From assembly GCF_018687715.1 (NCBI RefSeq), contig NC_056752.1:4865001-4929000 (forward strand): 64,000 nucleotides of DNA, read 5' to 3'. The first letter of the stretch is position 1. Each line of letters starts with the position of its first letter. A program made the position numbers and the translations under genes. Below the pieces are notes generated by a model. It was not told the origin of the DNA. It did no database searches and saw nothing but the letters and a program-made list of their open reading frames with translations. Origin of the DNA: Carya illinoinensis (taxonomy: Eukaryota; Streptophyta; Magnoliopsida; Fagales; Juglandaceae). Below are positions 25,073 through 37,089 of this stretch, piece after piece.

Positions 25073-28000
25073 TGTAACAGCCCGCTAGAAATTCAATTGT
25101 GAAATTTCTATTAACTTTAGGAACATCGTGAAAACCCCATAAGTTTTCACGAATCCATTAATCGTATAGGTTTTTGTCTAATTACATAGTTAGTGTTATT
25201 ATTTACTATGGTATCAGAAGTGCGTTTTTGATTATTGGAGATAGTTAGAAGTGTCAAAATGTATTATAGTTTGTGCTATTAGACTCGGAGGGTTATTTAA
25301 AGTCTTATGGCGCAATAACATTTTTTCATATTTTCGGACAAAACGTCTGTTCAAAACTGTAGATATTATTGGATAAAAAGAAATATCTTGAGGTAATTTT
25401 CATGAATATTATTGGGTAAAAATATTTTGAGTTGATTTTTATAGATATTATTAGATAAAAATATCTTAAGTTGATTTTTTGTAGATATTATTGGATAGAA
25501 TATTATGAGATAATCTTTTATAGATATTTTGGGTAGGAGAAAACTACACTCAACTCTCAAATCCAGCCTCATCTCTTCCATATCTCATCCATAAGTATCT
25601 CCAGCCACCTCTCCCCACGAAATTATCTTCATTTACACTTTCCATTGAAAGAATATCAAACACTCTCTCTCGGACAGCTTTTAGGAGGTCTTTTGCACAC
25701 CCATTTCGAAACTTTTGTAAGTGTTTTATCATGAAGTCTCCTTCATATAAGTTGTTCCTTTTTTAGTCTAGTTTATATGGATATCTTATTTGCCCCATTT
25801 GAAGATCATTTGGTCAGTCAAATATTGTGTAAACTATAGAAAGGTCATTCTGGGAGATAAACTGGAGAATATGTTATAGTTTGGAGTTTTTGACCAAGCT
25901 AATGGATAGATATTGGTCTGAAATTTTTATGGAGTATTGTTAACATGTATATGTGACTATTGGTTGAGGAGTTTTGCATGATTAAAGGTTTTGATGAAAG
26001 ATTTTCTTAGATTTAGAAACTTAGAAACTGGAAGAAGAAAAACAGTTTCTGTTTTGAGAAAGTTTAACTCTTTGGTGGTCTAAACCTATTCTAATAACTT
26101 TAATAATTTTATTGGAGGATCCTAAGTATCTTATATACATGTTATATTATTATTTTGAAGATATTTGATGTTAGTTTCAAAGATATGAAATTTTATGCAA
26201 AGAGATATTCAAATAAACCAAAGTGTGGATATTCTTGGCTAAATTTATGTTTTGGTTAATTTCTAACCATGTGATCTTGAATTAGAAGCTTATATATGTT
26301 TTAGGACATCTTTTTAAACCATGTAATGGTTTGGTTTGAAGATCATATATTTATAAATCATAGATCAAGAGATTTATCAAAACTAGTTGAGGAAAAAGTT
26401 TTTGTTTTTGGATTAAGTGTAAAACCAAAAACTCCAAATGTTATTTTGTGATTTTGGTGACTTTAGTTTGATGATTTAAAGCATGGTTGATGTTAGGATG
26501 ATATTATGAATATGTTAGAAGTAAGATTTGATTTTTGAAATTCTTGGAGATTCAAGTGCTTGGATTGTTTTTTTTTTTACAAAAAGTTTGGTGTTAATTA
26601 GTAGTTTATTCTAAATGGATGTTTTAAGTGTGGTTTTGAACTTAGGATTGGAAGATGTTTGTTGCAAAATTTTGGTTTAAGCATGAGTTTTGAAATTGGA
26701 AGGAATTGCAACAAAAATCAAGGGAAATGGCCTATGGATGTTTCGGCCATAGTGTGTTCTTCATAGTTGTGTTTTGTTTTAAATTTTTCTGAGTTGATAT
26801 TTAAGTTTAGGACAAAATTTACATGAAGAATGTAAATTTTGGAAACTTTTGGAATTAGTATGCAAAATCCTTAAGTTAAGGGTAAAACGGTCATTTTTCC
26901 AAATGTAGAGAGTAAAATGAAAATTTTACTCTTTAAATTAGTATTTTTCATATTTCAAATTATTAGTGATTTAGTTCTAACTTTTAGAATCACTAATTAC
27001 AGTTTCTCGTGGTCGCACTTGAAGTTTTATAAGAAACGCGGAGATCGAAGTAAGTTAGCTTTTAACTTACTAGCAGTCTACTGTGTATGTGTGCTAAGTA
27101 AAGGAACTACAGTGTATGTATGTGTGTTATCATATATGTCATGCCATGCCAAGTTATCACGTAATTGTCTATTATACAGAATTTATTTTGTTGTCAATTT
27201 TTATCTGTTACATAATATATTCTGTTATGTATTACTGTACCTTACAAGTACGTCATGCTAAGTATGCCATCTATTACATGTATGTCAAGTCATGTAATAT
27301 TCACTGTTGCAAGTATGTCATGTTAAATATGTTGTCTATTATATGTTATGCAATATTACGAAATTTTTCTATCTCAAGTTGGTCATGTATTTCAAGTTAT
27401 ATTCAAGTCACGTTATGTTACGTCCGAGCTTCAGTCATTTCGTATTCCAGTCACGTTTCATCTTGATTACTTATGTATGGGGTCACAGCAATTGTGACGC
27501 ATACACTACGTGAGACACAGCAATTACGACACGTAGAATACATGGGGCCACAACAACTGTGGAGTATGTATTTTTCATGTTAAGTCAAGTTTGTGTAGAA
27601 TACATGGGGCTACAACAATTGTGGAGTATGTATTTACACGTAGAATACATGGGGCCACAACAACTGTGGAGTATGTATTTTTCATGTTAAGTCAAGTTTC
27701 AGATCAAGTTCATGTCAAGTCAAGTTCAGTTCATGTTTCAATTTAAGTTATGTCAATTATGCTATGTTGTACGCCAAGTTATGCTTTAATTACTTATGAA
27801 TTTGATTATGCATTTATGCTTTTACTGTCATGCATGCATCATTAGCTTGTGTGGAAGTTTTTTGTTAACTTACTGAGATTTGTAATCAAATCTCACTTTG
27901 GTAGTCCCAACTACCATTCCCCCCGAATGGTAGATCTTGTTACAGGACCTGAAGGAGAATCAGGAGCTGATCAACTAGACACAGTTGACTAAGCGACAGT

Positions 28001-28339
28001 GCGACGTCAATGTTAATATAGTAGTTAACGTAAATTACTACTTGTACAATGGAGTTGCATCTTTAGTACTTTTTGGATCATAACCATTTTGGACTAGTGT
28101 TGTGATCTACTCAATGGGTCTTTATGTATGAAGTATGTTTTAAGCATTTGAGATATTTTCAATTTGGTGCATAGTATTGCTAAAGAAAAAAAATATCCGC
28201 TGCGAATATTGCATAATGTTAGATGCATGTTAGGAACATTGCATCTTATATGTCATGAACGGGGGCAGGTAACCTTGTGTTGCATGTCTCGGCGCTTCAA
28301 ATGTCCGTCCAATCCCAAACGAAATTTGGGGGCGTCACA
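25073..28339. mobile_element. Solo LTR (or non-coding LTR-type element) nested in the hAT transposase gene
   Basis: The element starts tgtaacagccc and ends ggcgtcaca, with a 5-bp duplication ATAAG at 25068-25072 and 28340-28344. Its excision would rejoin the transposase frame exactly (codons aag then tat). TG...CA ends and a 5-bp duplication indicate an LTR-type insertion. At 3267 bp with no gag-pol it is best read as a long solo LTR. ORFs inside (26917-27513) show no family features. An internal tandem repeat lies at 27528-27700. Confidence 0.82.
27528..27700 (+). repeat. Three-copy internal repeat of the solo LTR
   Basis: Three copies of a unit built on gtagaatacatggggc, acaac and tgtggagtatgtattt lie at about 27531, 27595 and 27640. 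The first and last are followed by ttcatgttaagtcaagttt. Each has complementary ccacaac / gttgtgg-like arms. Confidence 0.7.
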
Positions 28340-28344
28340 ATAAG

Positions 28345-29016
28345 TATTGGGGATCATTAGATAGGATGAACTTGTTTATGTTAATTACTGTTGTGCTTGA
28401 TTCACAAAGCAAGTTAGGATTTCTTACTTTCCATTTGAAGAAAATCCATGATGAGTTTCGTGCTGAGGAGTTGGTTTCGAATGTGAGACATGTATTTGCA
28501 GATTTGTATGCAGAGTATAATACTATATTTAGTTCCACCACGAGTACTCCAGTTTTTCAACCCCCTCCAACATCTAGATCCATGAATAAAGGTGATGGTA
28601 AACATGAGACCAAATGGTTCAAGGAGTGGTATAGGGCATCTTCCGCCATAGAATCTAATATTACCAAAACTGAAGTGGATCGATATTTATCAGATGGTTA
28701 TGAGGCACTCAGCGAATCGTTTGACTTGTTGACTTAGTGGAAAATAAATGAGGCTAACTATCCTATACTTGCAAGGATTGCACAAGACTTATTAGCCATG
28801 TCTGTTTCTACAATTGCATCCGAGTCAGCATTTAGCAAAGGAGGTCGTGTGCTTGATCCTTTTCGGAGTTCGTTGGCTCCGAGAACTGTTGAGATACTTA
28901 TTTGCACTCAAAATTGGTTAAGGCATCCGGCAACACACATTGATATCCGAGATGCTATGGATAATGTGGAGAGCTTTGTAGTAGAATCGGGTAATGTTTT
29001 CAAATTTTCATTGTAA
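28345..29016 (+). pseudogene. hAT transposase, C-terminal part
   Basis: Continues the transposase with YWGSLDRMN, then LDSQSKLGFLTFHLKK. The hAT dimerisation region follows (YPILARIAQDLLAMSVSTIA, SESAFSKGGRVLDPFRSS, CTQNWLR). An in-frame TAG at 28735-28737 stands where related proteins have tryptophan (LLTWWK). The frame agrees with the upstream part once the nested element is ignored. Confidence 0.9.
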
Positions 29017-29529
29017 TTTAATTTTGCATATTTTTCATAATATGAATTCACTAACATTTGATATTTTATTCTTATTTATTCTTATAGAGTTGACTGCACA
29101 ATCGAACGTGATAAGTATTGGCGATTGAAGATTGAAGGCTTGAAACAATAATGAGTGAACTTGAAGATCGATATTCTTAATTTTTTTGCATTGTTGCTAT
29201 GTTTAAGTCTTTAAGACAATTTATTTTCATTTATTTATGTTATTTTTTTACTTGTATTTTTGTTATGCTTAAGACAACTTTACTTGTTTTTCAAATTTGT
29301 AATATGTAATACTAAATATCTAGTGAAGTTGTTTTTATTTATTTTTAATTATTTTGTAGGTAATATAGTAATTAGTTAGTTAATATGATAAATGCTTTGG
29401 TTATTTATTATTTTTATTTATTTATAATATGAATTGTGATGAATGATGAATTTACAATATCTTGGATGATGAATTGAATTATTAGTTAAGAAAAAAAATT
29501 AAAAAGATGTTGGATGATGAATTCAGGAA

Positions 29530-29561
<32 letters not shown>

Positions 29562-29766
29562 AGCCCAAACATGTATTGGATAAAAGGTCCAAAACAGGGC
29601 CCAAAACCCACGGCCCAAACAGGTGAACAGATCGGAACCGGCCGGTTTTCTCCCCCCAACACGGTCGGTTTCAGCCAGTTGATGCAAAATTTTTTGAAGG
29701 ATCGGTCGGTCTCGATTTAGGCATAAAACCAAAACTGCCCGATCGATTTTCAGCCTTAGTCTGACC

Positions 29767-31812
29767 TAAAGCTTTCACATCGTAGAACTTGACTTGTCTT
29801 ATGTACACCCATCCATCAAAACAATTTATTAGAGATTTATAACTCGTTTATAGCTATTTTATAATATTTATAAAAAAAAATTTTAAACTATTTTTTATGA
29901 AATTATATAATTGTATTGATTGGTTTAATATAAATTTTAAAATAGTTATAAAAAACTTATAAATGTATTATTATTTTTATATATTGATTTGACCTTTTAT
30001 TAAAAAATACAATAAAATAAAAGGATTGGAACTTGTAACAGACCACGTAAATCCTGCCTCGAATAGTTTGACATTTGCCTAAAAACAAACCATCATTTTG
30101 ATAAGGATGGTGTTTGAATGAATTATAACTTATGAATTTTATTGAAAACTCTAGAGTCGTCTTCAAAGATAGCATTTTTTAATTTTTTTCTGAGTATAAA
30201 ATACAACTTTATATTTAATCGTTTAGTCTTTGTCTTCACCAACAAGAAAACATATTTTATCTTCACCAACGAGTGTAAATGCTCATGGTGATGCGTTATA
30301 TAATAGTCTTTTATCATTTTACTTAAATTCAGAGTTCTTTGCCCTTTGAACTCAATTATATAATAACTAAAAGATTTTGGGATGTATGAGAAATGAAATG
30401 AGATAAAAATTTATAAATAATAGTAAAATAATTTAAATTAAGGAGAAATATTATTTTGCTGTTAGAAGTATACTGCTTGTCATTTTAAATTTTTTACTTA
30501 ATAATTAATGAAGTGATTTTAAGTGTATTAGTATATTTTTTTATTTTTTAAAAATATTTAAAAATATTAAAAAAATATGAAATAAAAAATAAAAAAAATT
30601 TAAAATGACTAATTGTAACAATGAGCAGTGGTATTCAAGTAGCAAAATAACACCTTTCTAAATTAAGATGTTTGATTGGTTTTTGGAAAAATAAAAAAAA
30701 ATTAATAAAAAAATTATAAATTAAAATATTGTTAAAATTTAATTTTTTTAATATAATATTTATTTTAAAATTTTAAAATTTAAAATTTAAAAAAGTTATA
30801 TCGATAAGATATAATTAGATGAATGGATATTATTACTCCCACCGACACCGAATTGGTACCGACTAGTGTATTGTGCCTTTTTAAAGCATATGTGCTAGCA
30901 TTTATTTTTTTAAATACTTAAAAAAAACACAAATATTTAAGAAAGAAAACATTCGGTACACTGTTTCAGTAAGTGTTGTCAATGGACAGTATTTTCTTAA
31001 ATGAAAAAGTTAAAATTTAAAATTATAATTATTTTGTATTTAAGTAATATTTAAAATAAAAATTTTAAAATAAGATGAGATGAATTTTTTTAATTAAAAC
31101 TCCTTTTAAATTACTATTAATCCATGAGCATATGTAATTTTTTTTATAATTTTTTGAGAAGCATTGCAGCTACCGCCCCTAGCGCAGGGAGCCAAGTTAG
31201 TATAAAAATGAGTTTTTTTTTTATATGTATTTTTTAATACTATTAAATATTTTTTTATAAAATAAACACACAACATCATTTAAAAATATTTTATTAATTA
31301 TTAAATAAAAAATATTTTTTTTCAGCTGCAGCTCGGAGCGGTATTTCCTTAATTTTTTTATAAAACAATGTTTTAAATTAAATATATTTCTCTTGTAAAG
31401 TAAAATTATAAAAATATTTAATGTTTGTCATTTTTCTATTTTTATTCTAATAATCATCTGAACAGTTGAAGTGACGCTTTGGAGTACGGAGTTGAGTCTT
31501 GACTTTGGTAAATTTTGGGAAATGAAGCGTAAGCGGTGACCTCATCCTCCTTACTTCCAAAAGAGTTGCCTCGTTTATATCTACAAAAGTACCACCTATT
31601 CATAAAGAAAAGTTCTACACGTAAACTTATATAACATTCATCACATATTTTTTTTAATTTTTTAATTTTTTTTCAAATATTTAATTTAAAGATAATAAAT
31701 AGAAAAATTAAATTAATTTAAAAAAATAAATTTTAATTTTTTTTAAATAAAAAAATAAAGTTTATGGCGTGTGAAAATTATCAATAGCAAAGCTCATCCA
31801 TAAAATCTCTCA
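29767..31812. other. Unit junction and upstream block of unit 2
   Basis: Collinear with 52730-54507 of unit 3 and, from 30333, with 549 onward of unit 1. It is AT-rich and noncoding, ending in the sequence into which the PIF/Harbinger element inserted. Small ORFs at 29957-30317 recur in unit 3 with frame changes and are not credible genes. Confidence 0.6.
31160..31348. repeat. MITE-like element with taccgctcc ends
   Basis: Starts gcattgcagctaccgc and ends agctcggagcggtatttcc, giving imperfect inverted ends around an AT-rich core. It is repeated in unit 3 at 54011-54200. Confidence 0.55.
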
Positions 31813-32523
31813 GAGCATTCTCATCTAGTTTCTTATCCCCATCTCTATAATTTAACTCAAAATCACATTTCTTCAAATTTATCCCTAAATTTTATTCATC
31901 TTCTAAAAATCTCTTACATCTCATTCCTCATCCTCATCTCTATTCTATTAAATAATATTTCTCTATTTTTTTTATTACTCTTTTCTCTCCCTTCCATTTA
32001 CAATCCTAATTACTAACTCTTTTGTCTTATTATCTTCTTTTCAACTATAATTTTCTACTAAATATTTATATGATTTTGACTACCCAATATAGTATTTTTT
32101 CAAACCAAAAATTCTATTATAAAAATAGTAAATTTTATTAATAAATTAATGCATTTTCTAACGTGATGGTAAATTTTTTTAGATGAGTACTCTTTATCAA
32201 TTAAAGATTAATGAGAATCCGTAGTCACGTATTGATGATATAATTTTTTTAATTGGATGTAACGGTAACATTACTTGTCCTTTCTCCAACGGTCATATTT
32301 TTTGTCATTTTTACAACGGTAATTTTTTTGTCATTTTCCCAACAATAATATTTTTTGTCTTTTCTATAACGGTAACTTTTTTTGTCTTGTTTCAAACGGT
32401 AACATTTTTTGTTTGTAGTGTAACGGTAACTTTTTCCTCTATAAATACGCATATTGCTAACATTCACATTTTCACAAACTCAAGTCTCATTTCATTTGTA
32501 GAACAGAGATTCTATTTTATTCT

Positions 32524-33807
32524 TTGATCTCCTACTCCCTTCATCAAATGGCTCGTACCTTCTTTCTCAAATTATTGACATACGTATCCTCTGAAGATGA
32601 TAGCGATGTTCATACTGAGGAGGTCGATGGACAGTCATCGAGGCAACGTGACAATAGGCACCCACGTAAGTTTATTCGGTGTGATCATGCCCAGGGGCAC
32701 GAGCGCCTATTTCGTGATTATTTCGCAGAGAATCCAGTATATCCCTCGAATCTATTTAGAAGGAGATTTCGGATGAACCGTCCCCTATTTCTTCGTATTC
32801 TAAATGAGGTAGAGTCTTATGAGCCGTATTTCGTCCAGAGAAGAGATCATGTCAGAAGACTCGGTTTATCTTCTATACAAAAAATAACCGCAGCACTTAG
32901 AATGCTGGCGTATGGGGTTAGTGGAGATTTTATGGATGAATACATACGTATTGGTGAAAGTACCGCAATGGAGAGTCTAAAAAAATTATCTAAGACAATA
33001 GTACGTATTTTTTCATATGAATATTTGCAGTCCCCAAATGCTAATGATATAGCCCGATTGCTGCTGGTTGGTGAACAACGAGGATTCCCAGGAATGCTCA
33101 GAAGCATTGATTGCATGCATTGGAAGTGGAAAAATTGTCCCGCAGCCTGGAAAGGTATGTGCTCTGGCCACATCCGTGAACCAACTATTATTTTAAAAGC
33201 AATTGTTTCATATGATCTTTGGATATGACATGCATTTTTCGGTATGCCCGATTCACATAACGACATTAATGTGCTAGAGAGATCTTTTATTTTTACGGAA
33301 CTTGCCCAAGGGTGTGCTCCTGCAGTCAATTACACTATCAATGGCAATAACTACACTATGGGGTATTACCTTGCGGACGGTATTTATCCCAAGTGCCGAA
33401 CTTTTGTGAAAACAATTCCATCACCACGAGGGAATAAGAAAAAAAATTTTGTGAAAGCATAAGAATCCGCAAGAAAAGATGTTGAGCGTGCATTCGGGGT
33501 ACTTCAACAACGATTTGCTATCATTCATAGACCTTCCCGAATGTTCAAAGTGAAGGACCTAACAAATATTATGAAAGCATGTGCTATTTTACATAATATG
33601 ACCATTGAAGATGAACGTGATGATAGTGAGAGTCTGAACATTGAATATGATCAACTTGATGATGATCTCCCAGAATTGTTACGCAATCATACAATTGAGC
33701 TTACGGACTTCATCTAGCGTCATCATCATATTAGAGATAGCTCGGCACATCATCAGCTCCAAGAAGATCTAATTGAACATCAATGGTTATTATATTCCCA
33801 ACATTAG
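32524..33807 (+). pseudogene. PIF/Harbinger (HARBI1-like) transposase
   Basis: This is a 427-codon frame broken only by nonsense codons at 33226-33228, 33460-33462 and 33715-33717. The intended stop is at 33805-33807. Catalytic acidic residues are visible in SIDCMHWKWKNCP, GMPDSHNDINVLE and ARKDVERAFGVLQ. An inner ATG at 32548 (MARTFFLK) is an alternative start. The stops stand at positions that in relatives are W (DLWIWHAFF), Q (KAQESARKD) and Q (FIQRHHH), each explained by one transition. The enzyme cannot be made in full. Confidence 0.92.
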
Positions 33808-34262
33808 CCCTGTCGCATTCAAACTATGACCTCTTTTCCATAGTATTATTTACTTTTATGTTTGAGTTAGTTTGCTTTGCATTTGTATTTCCTTCATGTT
33901 ATTTAATATTTATGTTTGACTTAATTTGTTTTGCATTTGTATTTCCTTCGTGTTATTTACCTTTATATTTGAATTGATTTACTTTGCATTTGTATTTCCT
34001 TCGTGCCATTAGTGACTATGTTAATGGTAAAAGTCGATCTATTATTGCCTTTCCTTGAGTATAAGCTTTGCAATCTATATGATGATGAAAATTTTATTTT
34101 TAATAAAATTTAAAATTATAATAACATATTACTTGCATGATCAACTTGAGGGACAATAAAACAACTTGAAAAATACATACACATGCTTTTTATACATCTA
34201 TTATTGTTCAAAACAAAAAATAAGAAATACAACTGAAAATGTCACTATTATCAATCAAATGT

Positions 34263-35463
34263 TCAATCTTTAGAAGTATTGCGTCTCATCATGATTTCCT
34301 TCTGGAGTTGCTGGAAATATAACCGCTGCATTTCTAGCATGACACTCACATCCATCATCATAATGCGCTGATCTAATTCCTTCTTCGAAAACTCTACTTT
34401 CTCAACCTCCAACCTCAGTCTTTTGTCCTCTTGACGGATTTTATTTTGCTCTTTTTCAGCTTCAATCATCATCTTCTCGGCCTTTAACCTCAATCGTTCA
34501 TCCTCAAGGCGTAATTTTTTTTCCTCTTTTTCCTTGTCATACTCCATCTTCTCGGCTTTCATTCGATAAAACTCTTTCTCCTGAGCGCGTGATTCCTCCA
34601 AAAGAGTATACTTCATCTTCCTGAGTTGGAAATTTTGCTCTGCTTGCCTGCCTTGGGCCTTTCATTTTCCTTTCTCAGCTTTCCTTCCAATTGATCGGTC
34701 CAACTCGATAACGTCATTTTCCATGACTTCATCCGCCTCCATATCAAAAGCTGAATCAATTGTAGCGCCAGAACCTCGAGTTGGAGTCGGGAATGGGGAC
34801 ATCATCTTCCTTCGTTTTGGATCCTCCTTTGTGGCGCGCCAAATCCACTTAGCTTGGTCCTTCAACAGGTGCCAACAATGCTCAAATTGGAAGGAGCATT
34901 TTTCTAGCGCTTGGTACATAACCTTGGTCTTGTCGAACTTGCATGGAAAAAAAAAAACCCAATGTTAAACCAATGTAAAAGATAAGAAATTTTAGAGTAA
35001 AACAAGAAGGATTTTGAACTTTTACCTTGTCTTGATCGGTCATGCCACTTTGATTTAACCCTTCAACTTGACCTAGTTTCGCACAAAATTTGTTTGTGGC
35101 CTTTTGGATAACTGACCACCGATGAATTAAAGATTTAATTGTCCGCTCATTTGTGGTTTCTTTAAATTGCTAGAAGTACTCAAAATTTTTTTTCCAAAGT
35201 TGGGAGTGTTTTTGATCTGTTCCCTGAACAGCATCAAGGCTACAATTTAGCCAAGTGGGGACAAGTAACTTGTCTTCTTCGGGGGTGAAATTCACACCCC
35301 TGACTGATTTCCTAACGCCGATGTGCTCGTTAGGGGGTAGGGTTGGAAAGTCATCAAGGGTCAACGGAGAAGTTCCACTTTGCCCACCGTACGTGGGGTT
35401 GAGTTGAGAATCTTGACTAAAAAGATTTGTGAAGTACATACTAGTCACATCTTGTGAATCCAT
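34263..35463 (-). pseudogene. Myb/SANT-like second ORF of the PIF/Harbinger element
   Basis: Begins MDSQDVTSMYF at 35463 and contains the trihelix-like segment FTPEEDKLLVPTWLNCSLD. A probable intron (donor near 35024, acceptor near 34943) joins it to FDKTKVMYQALEKCSFQFEHCWHLL. It ends in a long charged coiled coil (KAEKMEYDKEKEEKKLR...). In-frame stops lie at 35170-35172 and 34662-34664. In this superfamily such a protein acts with the transposase in binding element ends. The convergent layout with the transposase gene is typical. Confidence 0.8.
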
Positions 35464-35499
35464 CTCTAAAAAAACATTTAGAGATTAGAAAAGATATCA

Positions 35500-36840
35500 C
35501 TTTGAAGTTTGGTTTTTGATCAGGGTTTAGGAAACGAATGGCAATACAAAAGATAAGATTGCCACCCACTCATGGCTGCAACAACCGGTTGCCAGTACTT
35601 ATTGGCCGTCCGGGTTACCTAACCATTGAGGAGATAGCAATCAGAATCTCGTATCTCCATATGCGGTTGTCATCATCACAGCCGAGAGGGTTGAGTTTAT
35701 ACATTATTTCTCTATCAGAACATAATACAAAACACCAACCAAATAGCATGCAAATCACATTAATTTATATAAGAGCATCCCCATCCTATATACATTATTA
35801 ATATAACATATATTAATAAGAGAAAGGGCTCAGAATGGTTGTAAATATGCTCAGCATGCATAAGTAAGGTAGCGAACATCGAATGGCTGCAAAACCCCAC
35901 TCGAACCCCGATTGCCTTTTGTGGAAAGTACCACAATCTGCAATATGGTAATCCGAATGAGGATTACCCCGCGATATCGATGGGTCCCCTAATACACTAG
36001 TGAATTACCAGCACTATAACCATCATCATAGCCTATTAACAGCTCCCCTCCCCCGAGATATATGAATAACTGCAAAGAATCCAAAAAGATTGCACAAATT
36101 CAAGCAAACTACAAGGAGACTGTCACAACCACAATACTATTATCCAACAAGATTGTATTGATTATAAGAATAGGCAAGAGCTCTAGCTATAGGATCTACA
36201 CGGTGCAAATGAGAAATTCTTGCATGATTTTATCAAGTGTGGAAAAAAGCAGCTTAAAAGGCTTAAATAAACAAAAAGCATTAATCTCAAGCATGCGTCC
36301 ATTGTTACTCTTTTAATGAAAAAATTTCCTTTTACTTACTCAAAAAACGATGCTTATACAAGTGGAAATGAGGAGGACAACAAATATAAAATTATTTCCC
36401 AACATATGTTAACCTCCTAAGGCTGAAAATTAAGGCTTTTCCAAGTTTGAAAAGCGTTATATCAAGTGGAAAAAATACAAACAAGTGAAGATCATACACC
36501 ACATGTTGCCTTGTGTTAGCTATTGTGGAAGAACAAGTTACATATATGCCACTAATTCAAAAAGCAAACGAATCCCACACTGTCTTTATTTCATTTTATT
36601 TTGTTTATTTTTTGCTTTCATTGTCCCTCTTCTGCCGAGCAGGAATAGAGCCTAAAACTAACTTGGACCACTTCCTTTACCACTTGAGACAAGGACATAA
36701 GGAAAGCCGAGTATCTTGAAGTTGTAAGTGGTCAGCCTCACAGACCAAACACCATCCGTAAATGATCATGGGAAGACTGGATATGAATTATCATATGAAT
36801 GCACCTATCCAAAAAGCATCCAAACTTCTTTCCCAATCTC
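35500..36840. other. Unassigned part of the PIF/Harbinger insertion
   Basis: No gene was recognised. A gagcatccccatcctatat motif at 35773 resembles another PIF-type terminus. A second SINE-like box arrangement (caagtggtaaagg on the minus strand) is near 36670-36700. ORFs at 35538, 36062 and 36513 have no family features. Confidence 0.4.
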
Positions 36841-36845
36841 CATTA

Positions 36846-36970
36846 ACAAGCACGAAGTAATCTATCAAGTAAGCCTTAAAACAAGCATCCAAGAGAATTT
36901 GAACTTTAGACTTGGGGGGACCATACCCCAAACCCAAGGCCTTTACCACTTAAGCCAACCCCTATGGGTT
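36846..36970 (-). mobile_element. tRNA-derived SINE-like 5' region
   Basis: On the minus strand an A-box match, TGGCTTAAGTGG (36946-36957), is followed about 40 bp downstream by a B-box-like AGTTCAAATTC (36895-36905). This is the internal RNA polymerase III promoter layout of a tRNA-derived SINE. The 3' end and target duplication were not identified. Confidence 0.55.
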
Positions 36971-37012
36971 AAACTATCATACTTAACAAAGTTCATTTGG
37001 TTTCTTCAATTT

Positions 37013-37089
37013 TTTTATAAGTAAACACAACTATACTAAGCACAAGGGGCACAATCCAAGTATGCAAGATGTATATAAGATAAAGCATC
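37013..37089 (-). mobile_element. LINE/SINE 3'-tail fragment
   Basis: On the plus strand ttttttataagtaaacac is followed by gggcacaatccaagtatgcaag, which resembles common plant non-LTR 3' ends read backwards. The hAT-type element at 37090 interrupts it. Confidence 0.45.

Larger units (their letters stand above)
22767..29758 (+). mobile_element. hAT superfamily DNA transposon, decayed, split by a later insertion
   Basis: An 8-bp target duplication, GTCTGACC, lies at 22759-22766 and 29759-29766. The ends are short degenerate inverted repeats (taggggtg on the left; taaggctg as the complement of the right), matching the hAT CAGGGGTG-like terminus. The element encodes a BED-finger hAT transposase with the C-terminal dimerisation region. 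Removing the 3267-bp insertion (25073-28339) leaves about 3.7 kb, an ordinary hAT size. Both subterminal zones are rich in ccgg/accggtcgg motifs. The reading frame has several stops and a frameshift. Confidence 0.92.
549..30332. repeat. Tandem segmental duplication, unit 1
   Basis: The motif agttctttgccctttgaac and the sequence after it recur in the same order at 549, 30333 and 53168, each time leading into a SURNod19 gene. The distal part of unit 1 (17561-20160, 22060-22440, 29880-30332) matches 49090-53167 of unit 2. Unit 1 is longest because it carries the Ty3 element, the hAT element and a 1.9-kb AT-rich block that unit 2 lacks. The left boundary is where homology to the other units starts. 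The true recombination breakpoint cannot be fixed by eye. Confidence 0.85.

Noticed and set aside
26917..27513. Cysteine- and tyrosine-rich ORFs
   Set aside because: Located within the solo-LTR-like element, in overlapping frames, with no family match.
36895..36957. A true tRNA gene
   Set aside because: A and B boxes are present, but no cloverleaf or anticodon arm could be drawn. A SINE is the better reading.
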